DNA of 64,000 nucleotides from assembly GCA_011009095.1 (NCBI GenBank), contig VTPC01008277.1:1-64000 (forward strand), read 5' to 3'. The translations under genes and the position numbers were made by a program. Shown one piece after another: positions 23,060 through 34,700 of the stretch (within the stretch, counting starts at the first letter, position 1; each line of letters begins with the position of its first letter). Source of the DNA: Ignelater luminosus. Its lineage: Eukaryota > Arthropoda > Insecta > Coleoptera > Elateridae. The notes under the pieces were generated by a model. It saw only the letters and a program-made list of their open reading frames with translations, ran no database searches and was not told where the DNA came from.

Positions 23060-25870
23060 TATTTCCAAGTTGGTATGAAAATCTTAGTGGATAGAATTTA
23101 TATAATTTGATGATTTCGTCTCTATAGAATTTTAAGTATGAATTTAAAGCTTTTATAGTGAGGTTTTTGTTTAAGTTGAAGTAGTAGTGAGTTATACAGT
23201 TTTTGGCCTACATATGTATAACTGTGCTGTGCTAAAGTTGTGTTATATTTAGGTATTATATTGTCTAGTTGTTTTAGAAATCTCTCTATTTTTTATTAAA
23301 TGCAATAAAGAAGCTTTGTATTATAATTTTCTGATAGTCAATATCTTACATGAATTAAATAGCAATACGCAAATCTAATTTAAATATTAACTTTATTATT
23401 CGCTTTTGTACTACTTCGAGTGGATTTAATGTTCTAGTGTAGACCCCGCCCCAACCCAAAATACTGTACATAAGAATAAACTGCACAAGCGCAAAACAAA
23501 CTCTGGTAGGATCTTTTATTAGGTCTCAAACATGTACAGTAGAGATCTTAATTTAGCCGTAATCTTTTGAATTTGTAAATCCCATTTTGGGCAACAATCA
23601 ATTATTATACCTAAGTAGTTATCCTGATGTGACTGAGCTAGCGACCAAGAAGTCTTACAAAACGGTAAGTCTACAGTGATATTTAAGTTTGGTAAAATGC
23701 TTTTGAAGTTTGCAAATGGTAAGTATACTGTTTTGTCTAAATTAATCGTTAGCAAGTTCTCGTTCAACCAATATATTAATTATTGTAGATCATTTTGTAC
23801 CTTAATAGGTGCTTGACTTCGTTTCATAAGGCTCCTTCTATAAATATAGTTGTATCATCGGCAAATGAGATGACTGTACCCGACAATTTTAAGGTAAACC
23901 TTGCCCTGAGGTATACTGTACATTACTTTTTTGGCTGAGCTTACACAACCATCGATTTCTACCTTTTGAGTACGATTTGCCAAACAACTTTGTATGAGAG
24001 AGTAAGCATTGCCTCTAATATTTATATTGTAAAGTTTAGTCAAAAGACCGTGTCAAAGGCTTTTGCTAAATCAATAAACACCGCGGCGCGCTTCTTACCT
24101 TCAATTACGTAATTTGTTATTTTTTGCGTAAGTAAAGCTATAACGTCATCCGTAGATTTATTTTCTTGAAAGCTAAATTGATTCTCCGAGATTAGACAAT
24201 TTTTTGATATTTAGTCTAAAGTTAATGGTTTTTTCAAATATTGTTTCTAAATTTGAAATAAGACTAATTGACCTGTAATTGTCTACTGTGTTTTATCCCT
24301 CTTTTTGTACATTGGATTGATAACTGCTGAGTTAAAATGCGAAGGCCATACTCCTTTTTCGAACATTAGATTGATTAAGTGTTTTAGAGGAAGAGTAATT
24401 TTCATCGATATTTCTTTTACTAATTTGACGGTAATTTTGTCTAATCCCGGAGAAGCATTATCTTTTAATGAAGAAATAATTGTTTTTATTTCGTTATCGT
24501 CGACTGATTTTAGAAATATAGAGAAACGATTGTTAATTATTGGATTTCCTACAAATTTTATATGCTTATCCGTTACTACATTTGTTGCCATTTTTCCACC
24601 TATTGTAGAATAGTCTGTGTTAAACATTTCAACTCTTTTTTCCTTTTTGTTTCAGGCCGTCCCTGCTCATCTAAAACTTCAAGGATAGGTGATTTGTCAC
24701 AACAATTTTTGTTCGTGTATTCGTTCATTATTTCCCACATCATTTTACTGTTGGTTTGGTTGTCTGCTACAACTTTCCTGTAATAATTTTCTTTCCATTT
24801 ACTTATTAATTCTACAATTTTATTCCTATATATTTTATATTGGTTAAATGATATCTCAGTTTTTTGTCTTTTGTATATTTTAAATAGTCTACCTCGTTCT
24901 TTCATGGATTGTATTATTCCAGCAGTGATCCAGGGCTTCTTTTTGGGCTTAGCTTTAAACCTAACTGTTTTGCGGCCCTTTTAATTTATCTTGGATAATT
25001 TCCATAAACTTGTTTGTTACTTGCTCTACATCATTGCTAGAATGAACATTCATGAAAGATTTATTCTCTAAACTGTCGTTAACTTTTTTATAATTTATGT
25101 ATTGCTTTGTTACATATTGGCACAAATTTGAGTTCAGTGTATTAGAACGTAGCTTACATTGTAATATTATAGGGCTATGATCAGTTATTTTAGAATGTAG
25201 TACTAATGGAATTAATGAATTATACTCAATTATGTTACTTTTAATAAAGATATGATCCAAGCTACTTTTACTATACCTTCCTGCTCAGGTATGTTTATTA
25301 ATAGCTGAATTAAACCCTGCTTCATAAAGGATGTTTAAGTATTCATAAGTATTATTAGTTTCGCTTAAGATATCTATATTAATGTTCCCTATTACAATTT
25401 CTGTATTGTTAGAGGTATTAGTATGCAGATAGTTTGCAAAATCGTCTGTAAAAACGTCTACTGGGACGTCATGTGATCTATATAAGGCATGTATTCCAAT
25501 GGTTTTTATGGAGGAAATATTTATTATGTCTATTGAATAGTTATATTTGTTTTTGATATATACTACAGCTCCATCATTGATGTTTACATTACCCTCGTTA
25601 TAGATGAGCTGATAGTCTGCAATATTAAATAATCTTGTGTTGTGAATAGTTCTGGCTTTCGTAAGAACAATAATGTCAAATTTATTGTTAAATTGGTCTA
25701 ACATTACCTCTAATTGACTAAAATCTTTTCCAAAAGAAAAGGTTTTATTTTGAGTGTTTAAATAGGACTTTGATTCTTCAATTAAATAAGCTTCGCAGGT
25801 TAAAATTTTTGAGACGCTAAAATCTCGTATATAAAAGTTTATGCTGTTTCGTAGGAAAGTTTAAACATGT
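23060..25870 (-). mobile_element. Jockey/CR1-like LINE, decayed, minus strand
   Basis: Read on the minus strand from about 25870, pieces appear in LINE order. First is an apurinic-like endonuclease: FDIIVLTKAR, then IVIGNINIDIL, then TDHSPI near 25180. A linker with WKENYYRKVV follows, then NEIKTIISSLKDNASPGLDK. The reverse transcriptase has PLKHLINLMFEKGVWP, then FIDLAKAFDTV (24050-24100), then IPQG, and the catalytic FADDT box at about 23851-23865. A C-terminal part at 23519-23767 is followed by LTIRKL and further blocks down to about 23060. Stops and frameshifts occur about every 300 bp, so it is dead. Neither a poly-A tract nor target duplications were identified. Confidence 0.85.
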
Positions 25871-25914
25871 TATTGTATCAGCGATAACTATTAAATTTAA
25901 TTTTCTATTTAGTA

Positions 25915-25995
25915 CTATCTAAACTGAACAAAAATAGATAAACTGTTTAATTATATCCTCCAAATTAAAAAGTAGTTTTCTTTTACTAGTTAACT
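25915..25995 (+). repeat. Direct repeat, copy 1 (partner 28809-28890)
   Basis: ACTATCTAAACTGAACAAAA, then GTTTAATTATATCC and TCCAAATTAAA, ending in TTTTACTAGTTAACTA. It recurs with substitutions in the same orientation at 28809-28890. The 2.9 kb between them holds a low-copy-looking repeat and AT-rich DNA. The family is unknown. Confidence 0.55.
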
Positions 25996-26308
25996 AGAAT
26001 TGATAAATGGTAGGAACGTAATGCAATTTAATAATAAAATTATGAATTCAATTTTTTAAAATTAGGACTTGTAACGGGAAAAAGTCGAAAAAGAGACCTA
26101 ATGCCTATTACGGATGTCGGAAGATGTTCAAGCCCATAGCTCAAGTCGAAGACGGGGTGGTCCTTACTAAACTTACCCTAACGAAAAAAAAGAAAGCTTA
26201 CACAACCAAAAACTCTTGACAAGTTCAAAAGATGTTTACAATCAAGGGCCTCAAAAGCTGAAGGTCATAAGAAGCCCAGGGCCAGCCCACGTAGCTTTTC
26301 GTGAACCA

Positions 26309-26399
26309 ACACCCTGTATATGGGTCCCTTACGGAACAACACCCTGTATACAAGTGGCTCTATAAAATATCCCCCTGTATACAGATAACTTTAGGAAAC
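26309..26399. repeat. Three 30-bp units, each starting with CACCCTGTATA-like sequence
   Basis: ACACCCTGTATA at 26309-26320 and again at 26339-26350, with a variant CCCCCTGTATA at about 26371, gives a 30-bp period. The same 12-mer ends several transposons elsewhere in the window, so this looks like tandemly repeated element termini. Confidence 0.65.
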
Positions 26400-26430
26400 G
26401 TATGCAATGAACACATCACTTTATAAAGAT

Positions 26431-26850
26431 AACTAGCTGCCCGCCCCGGCTTCGCACGGGTGGAGTACCTAATAAAAAAAATAAGACATTTTCCATTTCA
26501 AAATTAAATTACGATTAAAATAAAAGAAAAATCTTAAGAATTTATATACTTTATTGTAAAGCTTTGTAATAAACCACATTTTTAGTTTTTCCATTTGGAC
26601 AGTACAAAAACTTCCTTACATACACTTCGACACTTTCGCCACCCTGCCGACGGCGCCATCTATTGTATACTTCGGGAACCACTCGAAATGACGTATAAGA
26701 GAAAAAATGTTTTTTTACGTCTTCCGTACATTTTTTTGGAAATTTTCTTTTATACAAACCTTCTCCTGATAATAACAAACACAACAAAAAAAGAATTATC
26801 CAATTTGGTTCAGTCGTTGTGAAGTGATACGCCTTCATACATTTTTGCGA
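26431..26850 (-). repeat. Interspersed repeat starting TAGCTGCCCGCCCCGGCTTC
   Basis: The GC-rich start CTAGCTGCCCGCCCCGGCTT, running on into CGCACGGGT, is of a type seen at the end of widely dispersed arthropod repeats, I believe of retroposon or Helitron-like origin. The following minus-strand open frame (26551-26838) includes a hydrophobic segment (IILFLLCLLLSGEGLYKRKF) but is more likely repeat sequence than a gene. Class not determined. Confidence 0.45.
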
Positions 26851-29365
26851 TTCATTTTTATTTATATAATAAAATAAGAAGATTCAGCAATAATTCACTT
26901 AAAGCTTTGAACTCTTTACCTTAAACATTTAAAATTTTAACAAAGGAGTCTAATTAATACTCTCTTTTACTTACCAAAACGATATAAGTTAAATAAAATA
27001 ATAAATCTTAGAAATTTTACTGATCCTCTGGTGATTCATCTGACAGCTTACATCATTGAACAATACATCACAGTTATGTATAATAAACCCTTTTACACTC
27101 TATTTTTCAATAAAGCAACACTACTGAACTTTACTATAATTTATTATTCTCAAAAACAAGAAATAAAAAATGTTTAAAACAAATGAATAAAGGAGTTAGT
27201 AACTTAACGTAAAGACACAAGAAAATATAACAAAAAAAGATTATGCTTCAAAAGAAGATAGAACCAAGTTGATAAAAAGAAAAACACAAAGATTTCTTAA
27301 ATCATAAAACTAACAAAAGGATTATTAAACGCCAAATGATAAAGAATGGATTTTGATTACAAACTATAATCAGCTATAATTTAATTTTTTTAAAATAAAA
27401 GAGCAAATGTTTACTTTCAGAGTATTTCACAATGCAGAACGCACAATATATTGAGAACCAACTATTATTACCTGTGCATGTTGAAGTTACAAACTAACTA
27501 ATTCTAAAAGGATCAATAAATTCAATTCCAAAGATTTTGATAGAGCTGTTTAAAAGAAACTTTAACCTCACTCGCATAAAATATACGTTATACAATAACA
27601 AAATATATAAATAAAAAAACTAATTCTTACATACTATTCCTTCCTGGGTCTTTAAGATTTGAAAATGATGTCAGCGATGCAGCAAGGCGTCCAAATATAT
27701 ATCGGGGGATGTCTGGAGCCTAGCCCACAAGTTACGGCCAAATCAGGAACAGCCGTAACAAACAGAAACTAAATACTCAGTGTTCATTGCATTGTTTCTT
27801 TAACTTGACAAAATTAATACGTAACGACAGTTTTTAAGGAAACGATGAACACAACAAATATATCGGAGTTATGATAGTTCGAACACGGACACACGGAAAG
27901 ATAACAATAACTAAATTTACTTATTTCATGGGCACACAGATGGTCACTTTACACAATCCTTCTCAATGGAAGACTGAGTACGGTGAATTCTCTTCACCTT
28001 CCATACGAAACCTTAATTTGGATTTAATCCTTTAGCCTATGAATTCTAAGTCAGATCCGCCAAAATCAGCGGTTTATTCAACCTCAACCCCATCTCCTAG
28101 AGTTAATCAAAATACACCACGACAACCACAAAAAAGGTGAATTCGCAGCCAATAATTGTTGTGACAAAACACCGCAACCCGACCTCACAAAGGTAACCAC
28201 TTAAAGCGCAAGACGCACTTCTCCGTTCCTTGGAAGGAAACAACCAAGTTGGTCGAAAGACCAAGTTCGACTCTGTCCAGAAAATCTGAATAATTTTGCA
28301 CATAGCAAATTTGATACAATAAAAGAAGTCAGTTGCACACTGTACCAAGAAACAAAACACAATGATACATTAAAAATGGAAAATTACCAAACAGGATTGT
28401 TTCAATTTAATACGACCTTTTATAAAACCATATCTCAGCATTCCTTCTGGTGACGAAACTTAAATGTAAATAAATTATTCCTCGAATCGGCGGCGGCAGA
28501 AAAATACACCCGAAACTTATAAACAATTTCGAACTAGAGTGAAGCACGTTTTTAATAATAAAAATTGCAGATCAAATTTCATAAATGAAACCTAAATAAA
28601 ACTTCCTCACAATGACGGAATGATCTCATTAATTACGAAAGAAACATAAAACAATTTATTGAATATATTTTATCATAAAATAAAATAATGAATTTAAATA
28701 GAACGCCAATATTCAAACGAAATGTTAAATTTCATGCCTGAATTCATTGAGTTCACAAAAAAGATAGATCTGCACATAATTTCCATTGACATTTAAAAAA
28801 ACGTCACAGACTATCTAAACTAAACAAAAGTAAATGGACAGTTTAATTATATCCTTCAAATTAAAGTAGTTGTCTTTTACGTGTTAACTAAAAATATGGA
28901 ACTACTATTTGTATTATGTAGAAAATCTTCAAAAAAAGACTAATGGTGTGGGACTATTTTAAGAAGTACACATTGCATACACTATAGGTTATCAATCACA
29001 TACTACTGAATGTAACTGTAAAAAAAACTCCAACTAAATCAATATTTTTGTTAATATTACAAAATTTGCTTGCTATGTGAATTGAAAACACCATTACGTG
29101 TGAATGTCGCTTTGTCTATCTCCAAAACGTTATTTACGAAACCTGAATCTTCTCATTGTCTCATAGAAATAGAATAGAAACAAGAACAATTTTTAATATA
29201 GAAAACACTTTTTGCCTCAACTGTTCATAGCTAAAGCAGGTATAGAATTTATAATTTAACTAAAAGACCCCTACCTAGATAATAAAGCTTTTTCAGTGTT
29301 TGGCGCCAGTAATACAATAACAGAATATATAGGCCTTACTGAAATCGCTCGTCATAAAAAGAACT
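26851..29365. other. Intergenic AT-rich DNA, no supported gene
   Basis: Only short frames are present. The partner of the 25915 direct repeat is at 28809-28890. A somewhat GC-richer patch at 27640-27780 has no recognisable content. Confidence 0.4.
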
Positions 29366-30079
29366 ATTTCTTCGAAATTCGAATAAGCTCAATGAACACC
29401 TAGGTATTGAGCCAACCTGCTCAGGAATTAAAATTGAATTTGAAAACTGTGTGGGACAAAGCTACGATAACGGAGCCGATATGGCAGGAAAGTATATTGG
29501 TGTGCAAGCAGTTCTTTTGCGTGAAAGTAGTAATTTTGTACATTCTATGGTTGTGAAAACCATACTTTAAATCTTGTCGGTGTAGATTCAACAGAATCTT
29601 GCAGAGAAGCAATAACTTTTTTTGGTACTGTCTAGCAAGATGGGAAATTTTAAATTTAATGAAATGCATCAGGAGAATGTAGTTTCAAAGGCAAAATCTT
29701 TACTAGAAAAATATAAAAATAAAATAAGTGACAAAATTGTAGAAGAATTAATACTGCTGAGCGTGAGCGTGAGAGATCGTTTAGTGTTCTAAAAAAAATA
29801 AAAAACTGTCTACGATCGACATGTGCCAGGGACGATTAAATGGACTAGCAACACTCAACATTAATTACCAGATAGCGCGTATTTTAGACTACTTTGAAAT
29901 AATCAGTGAATTTGCTAATGTCAAAGCGCACAAAGCTTCTGTAAAATAATTAAACGTAATAACCCAAAGAATATTAAATACCATAGACTTTATTTTCTTG
30001 TCCACAATTTTATTTTAAATTTTGAGGGACCTCTAAAATATTAGTTGCCCGAGCTTTGCATTTTCTCTGAAAGGCCCTG
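29366..30079 (+). pseudogene. hAT-family transposase relic (ZMYM-like), with 3' element end
   Basis: On the plus strand, GQSYDNGADMAGKYIGVQA is the conserved catalytic-region motif of ZMYM/hAT-like transposases. Frameshifted remains of the following His/Cys and EAITFFGT region lie at 29540-29640. A recognisable C-terminal dimerisation domain with RSFSVLKKIKNCLRST and LNGLATLNINYQIARILDYF runs to TAA 29947-29949. The 3' terminus, GGCCCTG at 30073-30079, is the inverse of a CAGGGCC hAT end. The 5' half is not found. A 5'-truncated or eroded copy. Confidence 0.8.
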
Positions 30080-31795
30080 GTTACCCGTCTGTTTGTTGCG
30101 TTTAGTACACTGTTTTCATGTATTAGAGATTTTGTGAACTCCTGCAATGTATTATTTAATGTAGAAATATTCCATTTTTCAAATAACTTAGAAAAAATCT
30201 GAGATAGTTAGATTTAAGTCTTAGAGGTAGTATGTCTACTATCTTATATGTTGCTGTAATTTATAGGACTACTATCCATGTCTGTTTGTAGCAGAGTAGA
30301 CTGGGGATAAACTTGACGTGGTCCGAAGCAAAGTTCGGTAACTTCTTAATCTACCAGAAAAGCCCAAGACCCAAAGGTCCGACGGGTCCAAAAGGCCGAT
30401 AACTTTCTAAAGTCCAACCCGTGCATCGTGTTGGGCCGTGTAAAGAACCGATTAAAAATATCGGCCCGTGCAGGCCTCTACGGCGAAGCATAATCCTATT
30501 CGCGATTGCTGTTTCTTCGTACGAGATATTTATGCTGTAGTAACTTTGAACCAAGTAGGTCAATCTGAATTTTGCTTTCACTAGAAGGTTGCAATTATTA
30601 TTGGCCTTTCTAACGATGTTTTTGTAGATGCCATATGCTGAGAATATTAAAAAAGTATAAATACGATTTCTATGCTTAACAGACAGTATAGAAATCAAGC
30701 TACAATTTCTGAGAATCCTATGAATATTTTACAAAGAATTTTATACCGATTTGTACAGTACAAAAAGTGGCTTTAGATGATATAGTTTTGTAAGTAATTC
30801 AAAAACTAAATACGTAGTTTAAAATTCATTATCGTGATAGAGATTTAAAACGGCCAAAATCATGTTTTGGGCTCATTCCTTTGCATATTATTTTAAATTT
30901 AACTAAAAAATCGAAATTACATTATAAATAGCTATTTTTGTATTATCAGTGTTTTTTTTGTATCGCATAAGAATGGTACATTTCATTCGAATGCCCCAAA
31001 AATCACTGATCTCGCCCACGAAATGCAAACAACGTTTTTTTCTGCAACCTTCAAACATTATTATTGATTGATTTCTTGAAGTAAATCATACCAAATAAGT
31101 GTGCAATGAAAATGCAAAATAATATTAATTTGCAACAATAAACAGAGTTACCTAATGTGTAATATAATAACATCTATAATTATTTTTTTACATGCAAAAA
31201 AATAAACTTTGCCTGTCCTTGGTGATGTTTAAATCTAACCTTTTTTTTGACAGTTGTAGAAAAATTTTAAATATCGAGCGGTCGTTGAGGGCTTGTCCAA
31301 TAATAGCGTATAAAAAGGTGCTAATTTAGTAAAGCAAGCTTCTCCTTAATTACCATGGATACAATTATGAAAATAGTTTGCAACAGTTGTATCCACAGCA
31401 ATAAAGCTTCGCTTAAAGTTTAAGCGATAACTGTAAAATAGTTTTAATTGAAACGATTATTACATGAATATCTAAAAATCTAAACACTGAATCTTCGTGG
31501 TAATGTGTAAACAATTACAAAAGCAAAAAACATTAAAAATTTGTTAAATAATACTAGAAATTTCATACCCATTATACTAGGTTTTTCGCGTTGTCACGGA
31601 CAGCAGTTGCTACAAACAAAACTTTTCGCTTTTTCTGTGTGAATTACACAGTTTGTCAGTCGTTTGTGTATTGTTCAATACGATTACTGATCATGTCAAA
31701 TGATCAACAGACAGCTTCAAGAGATCGTCCAGCATTATTGTTATAAAAGAAAGTAGGTTTAACTACCCTTGATTGTTGCCGTTAACATTCCTAAA
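30080..31795. other. Intergenic and upstream region of SDR copy D
   Basis: A GC-richer patch at 30340-30480 lies within a 115-aa minus-strand frame with no clear family. The sequence GTATAAAAAGG at 31308-31318 is TATA-like and lies about 480 bp before the ATG of copy D. The stretch TTGCTACAAACAAAACTTTT at 31609 resembles the ACTACAAACAAAAC element before copies B and C, suggesting the shared upstream element reaches here. Nothing else is supported. Confidence 0.35.
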
Positions 31796-34700
31796 ATGAA
31801 TTTTTACAATGCAAGATGCACTTCTACAGCGCGATTAGACGGGAAAACAGCTATAGTAACTGGTTCAAATACTGGTATTGGAAAATGTACCGTTCAGGAT
31901 TTTTATAGGCGCGGTAACAATTTTTACAAAACATCCAAACGATATCTTTTTAAATGCAATAATCTCTAGGGGCGCGTGTTATAATGGCATGTCGAAGTGT
32001 GGAGAAAGCAGAAGCAGCTGCTAAGGATATTCAAAAAGCTTGCGAAAGCGAAAAAAATCTTGGAGAAATTGTAATCGTTCAGCTGGACCTTTCAAGTTTA
32101 AAATCTGTTAGGGAATTTGCTAAAAAGGTACTGATAATAGAAGATCATATTGATCTTTTGATAAATAATGCAGGAGTTATGATGTGTCCCAAGAGTAAAA
32201 CCGTGGATGGATATGAAACTCAATTTGGTACAAATCATTTGGGCCATTTTCTTTTAACGTTGCTGTTAATGCCAAAAATAATTAAAAGTACACCTGCTCG
32301 TATCGTGATTGTAGCATCTATAGGACACACATGTAAGTGCTTCTATTTATTTGATATCTTGATATTATGAAGAAAGTTAATTGATATCAATATTTTATGA
32401 CCATTATCGTTGTTTATCAAATTGCTTTCGTGATCTTATTACTGCTGCGTGACATAACGTAATGTAGAAAAACAAGTTAGTAAATATTGGGTTTTATAAT
32501 TTTAAGCGTTTCTTTGAGATGTTAGTTACAAATAAAAAAAGAATTATTATTAACTAATAATAATTTACGTTCTACAAAACCAAATAATATACAGCACATA
32601 TAAACGCTAGAGTGCCAATCGTTTTATTGCAGAGAACCAAGCAGACTGAATTAAATGCATAATTTGTGTAGGTTGTGTCCAGATTTAATTGAAGCCCCTT
32701 ACTGAATGGAAAACTCCCCAATGTGCTGCGAGAATCTAATTTCCAATATTATGATTAAATGATGTTTCTTTCTGTGTTCCTTTTAATTATACAGATACTT
32801 CCACTCCTAGTCCATATAACCAAATTATTAAAATTTACTATACTTTTTTATTTATAAGACTTTAACCAGGTCAGGTTTCTTTATTTATTTACGAAAATTT
32901 AAATCGATTGAGAAATTTCGTGAACAGCATATTTGTCTCTGTTTGTTTGTCTTTACACCTTTAGCTATACCTACTTGATTTACGCTTCTTACCTAATTAT
33001 ATATTTATGATATCTAATTTATAGATGTAATAATTATAGGAATGCTTTCCTTGCCCATATATTGATCGGAATTCTACTTAATAATATTTTCTAAATAAAA
33101 TGGAAAATTTTTCATTAATAAGATTTGAGTTATAACGAAAAATCTTTTTTGCTATTGAAGGTAGTAGTTACGGTATTTCACTAATTGCAGTTACTATAGG
33201 GATAAAATTATAAAATTATTTTTTTTTGTCTAAAGACAATTAAAGCAAATTTATAGGAAAAATATTGATTACTAGATTGCAGAAATAATAATTGCCTAAA
33301 TTCATTGTTATGATTATTTCTTCGTTTTTTAATTATCGTATTATAATCAACTAAACACAAACATTAAATTTATAAACTAAGTTTTAACAGATTTTTGTAG
33401 AAGTAAGAATAAACTAATTTTCTTCTAACCAGTTTAAATTAAATAACACACTGTAAAGAAATTAAAATATATACAGGGTGTTCGACAATTGGCGAAACAG
33501 CCTTACGTAACCATACCCTCCATGTAAAACTGGAATGAAAATGTTTATCGAAGAAAGTTTCTGGATGCGTAACTGTTCCTCGAGAAAGCAATTTAAGAAC
33601 TTTAAATCTCTCAACATAGAAAGAACATACCAACAATAATTATGAAGATCCAGTAACCCAACAAATTTTGCTTGATTTATTTAAAATTTAAAGCAAATTA
33701 ATAACTAAATTACAAATTGATCGTAAACACTAAACTTATTAACACTTAGTTTAACAAATATTCAAATTGTCCTCCGTTAACTTCCAGGCAGGCGGTTGCT
33801 CTCAATGGTACTGCATTATGAACATTTCTAAGCATTTGTGAAGTAATTGCAGGTCTTGTAGATTTTCTGGAGGCGTTTGGTAAACATTTTCCTTCAGAAA
33901 ACCCCAAACGAAAAAATCTAAAGGGTAACGATATAAGGTCATTACGACCTATTCAATGCTACGGAAAACTTTCGCTCAACCATGCCCTAACTTTATAGGT
34001 ATAATGAGCTGGTGCGCCATCATAAATCCAGATCAGTCCTTTTTAGTCCAGTCAATTAATGTCCAAAAGCGGATTGTAGAGGACATGGAATGGGAGAGAA
34101 TTCTTCTCTTGTGGAATGTGTTGGGGGCAGTTAGGAGGCAAAGATACTAAAAGTTTCCGCCCCTAGCCCTCCTGCTTCAGGGGGGTGGGTGGAAAGGTTC
34201 CTGATTTTGGTTTATTGCTTATAACTCGGAAATGGTGCGTCGTACGGTGTAAAGTATTGCTTACAAAATAAAAGATAATTAAATTTCCTACAAGAATGTC
34301 TATATTTATTTTCTTTCTGTGTTTTATAGTTTCAGAGATATTCGTCAGCGCAAACCGATATTTGAAAAACTTTTTTGCCTCACATTTTTTATCGAAGTTG
34401 TCCTTCTAACTCCTCAGCCTTATGTTTTCAAAAAAGTCGTCAGACAGAAAGTTGTAGAGCATTACATTTCCTTCAGAAGTATGTATATTTACTAATTTAT
34501 CTTCGACAGGTCAGAAGTTACAGCAATTTGAAGTTTTCGAATAAATTTCGTGATTTCTCAAGAAAACTGTACTTTCGTTAAAATTGTTATTTATGTATTA
34601 ACAAACTGGAATTTGGCAAGGCTAGGTAAGTTTCTTAATACATAAGTAACGACAACAACGAAAGTATAGCTTTCTTAAGAAACTACGAAAGTTATCCGAA

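Noticed and set aside
31308-31318. TATA-like sequence about 480 bp before copy D
   Set aside because: Common in AT-rich DNA and not found at an equivalent place before copies B and C.
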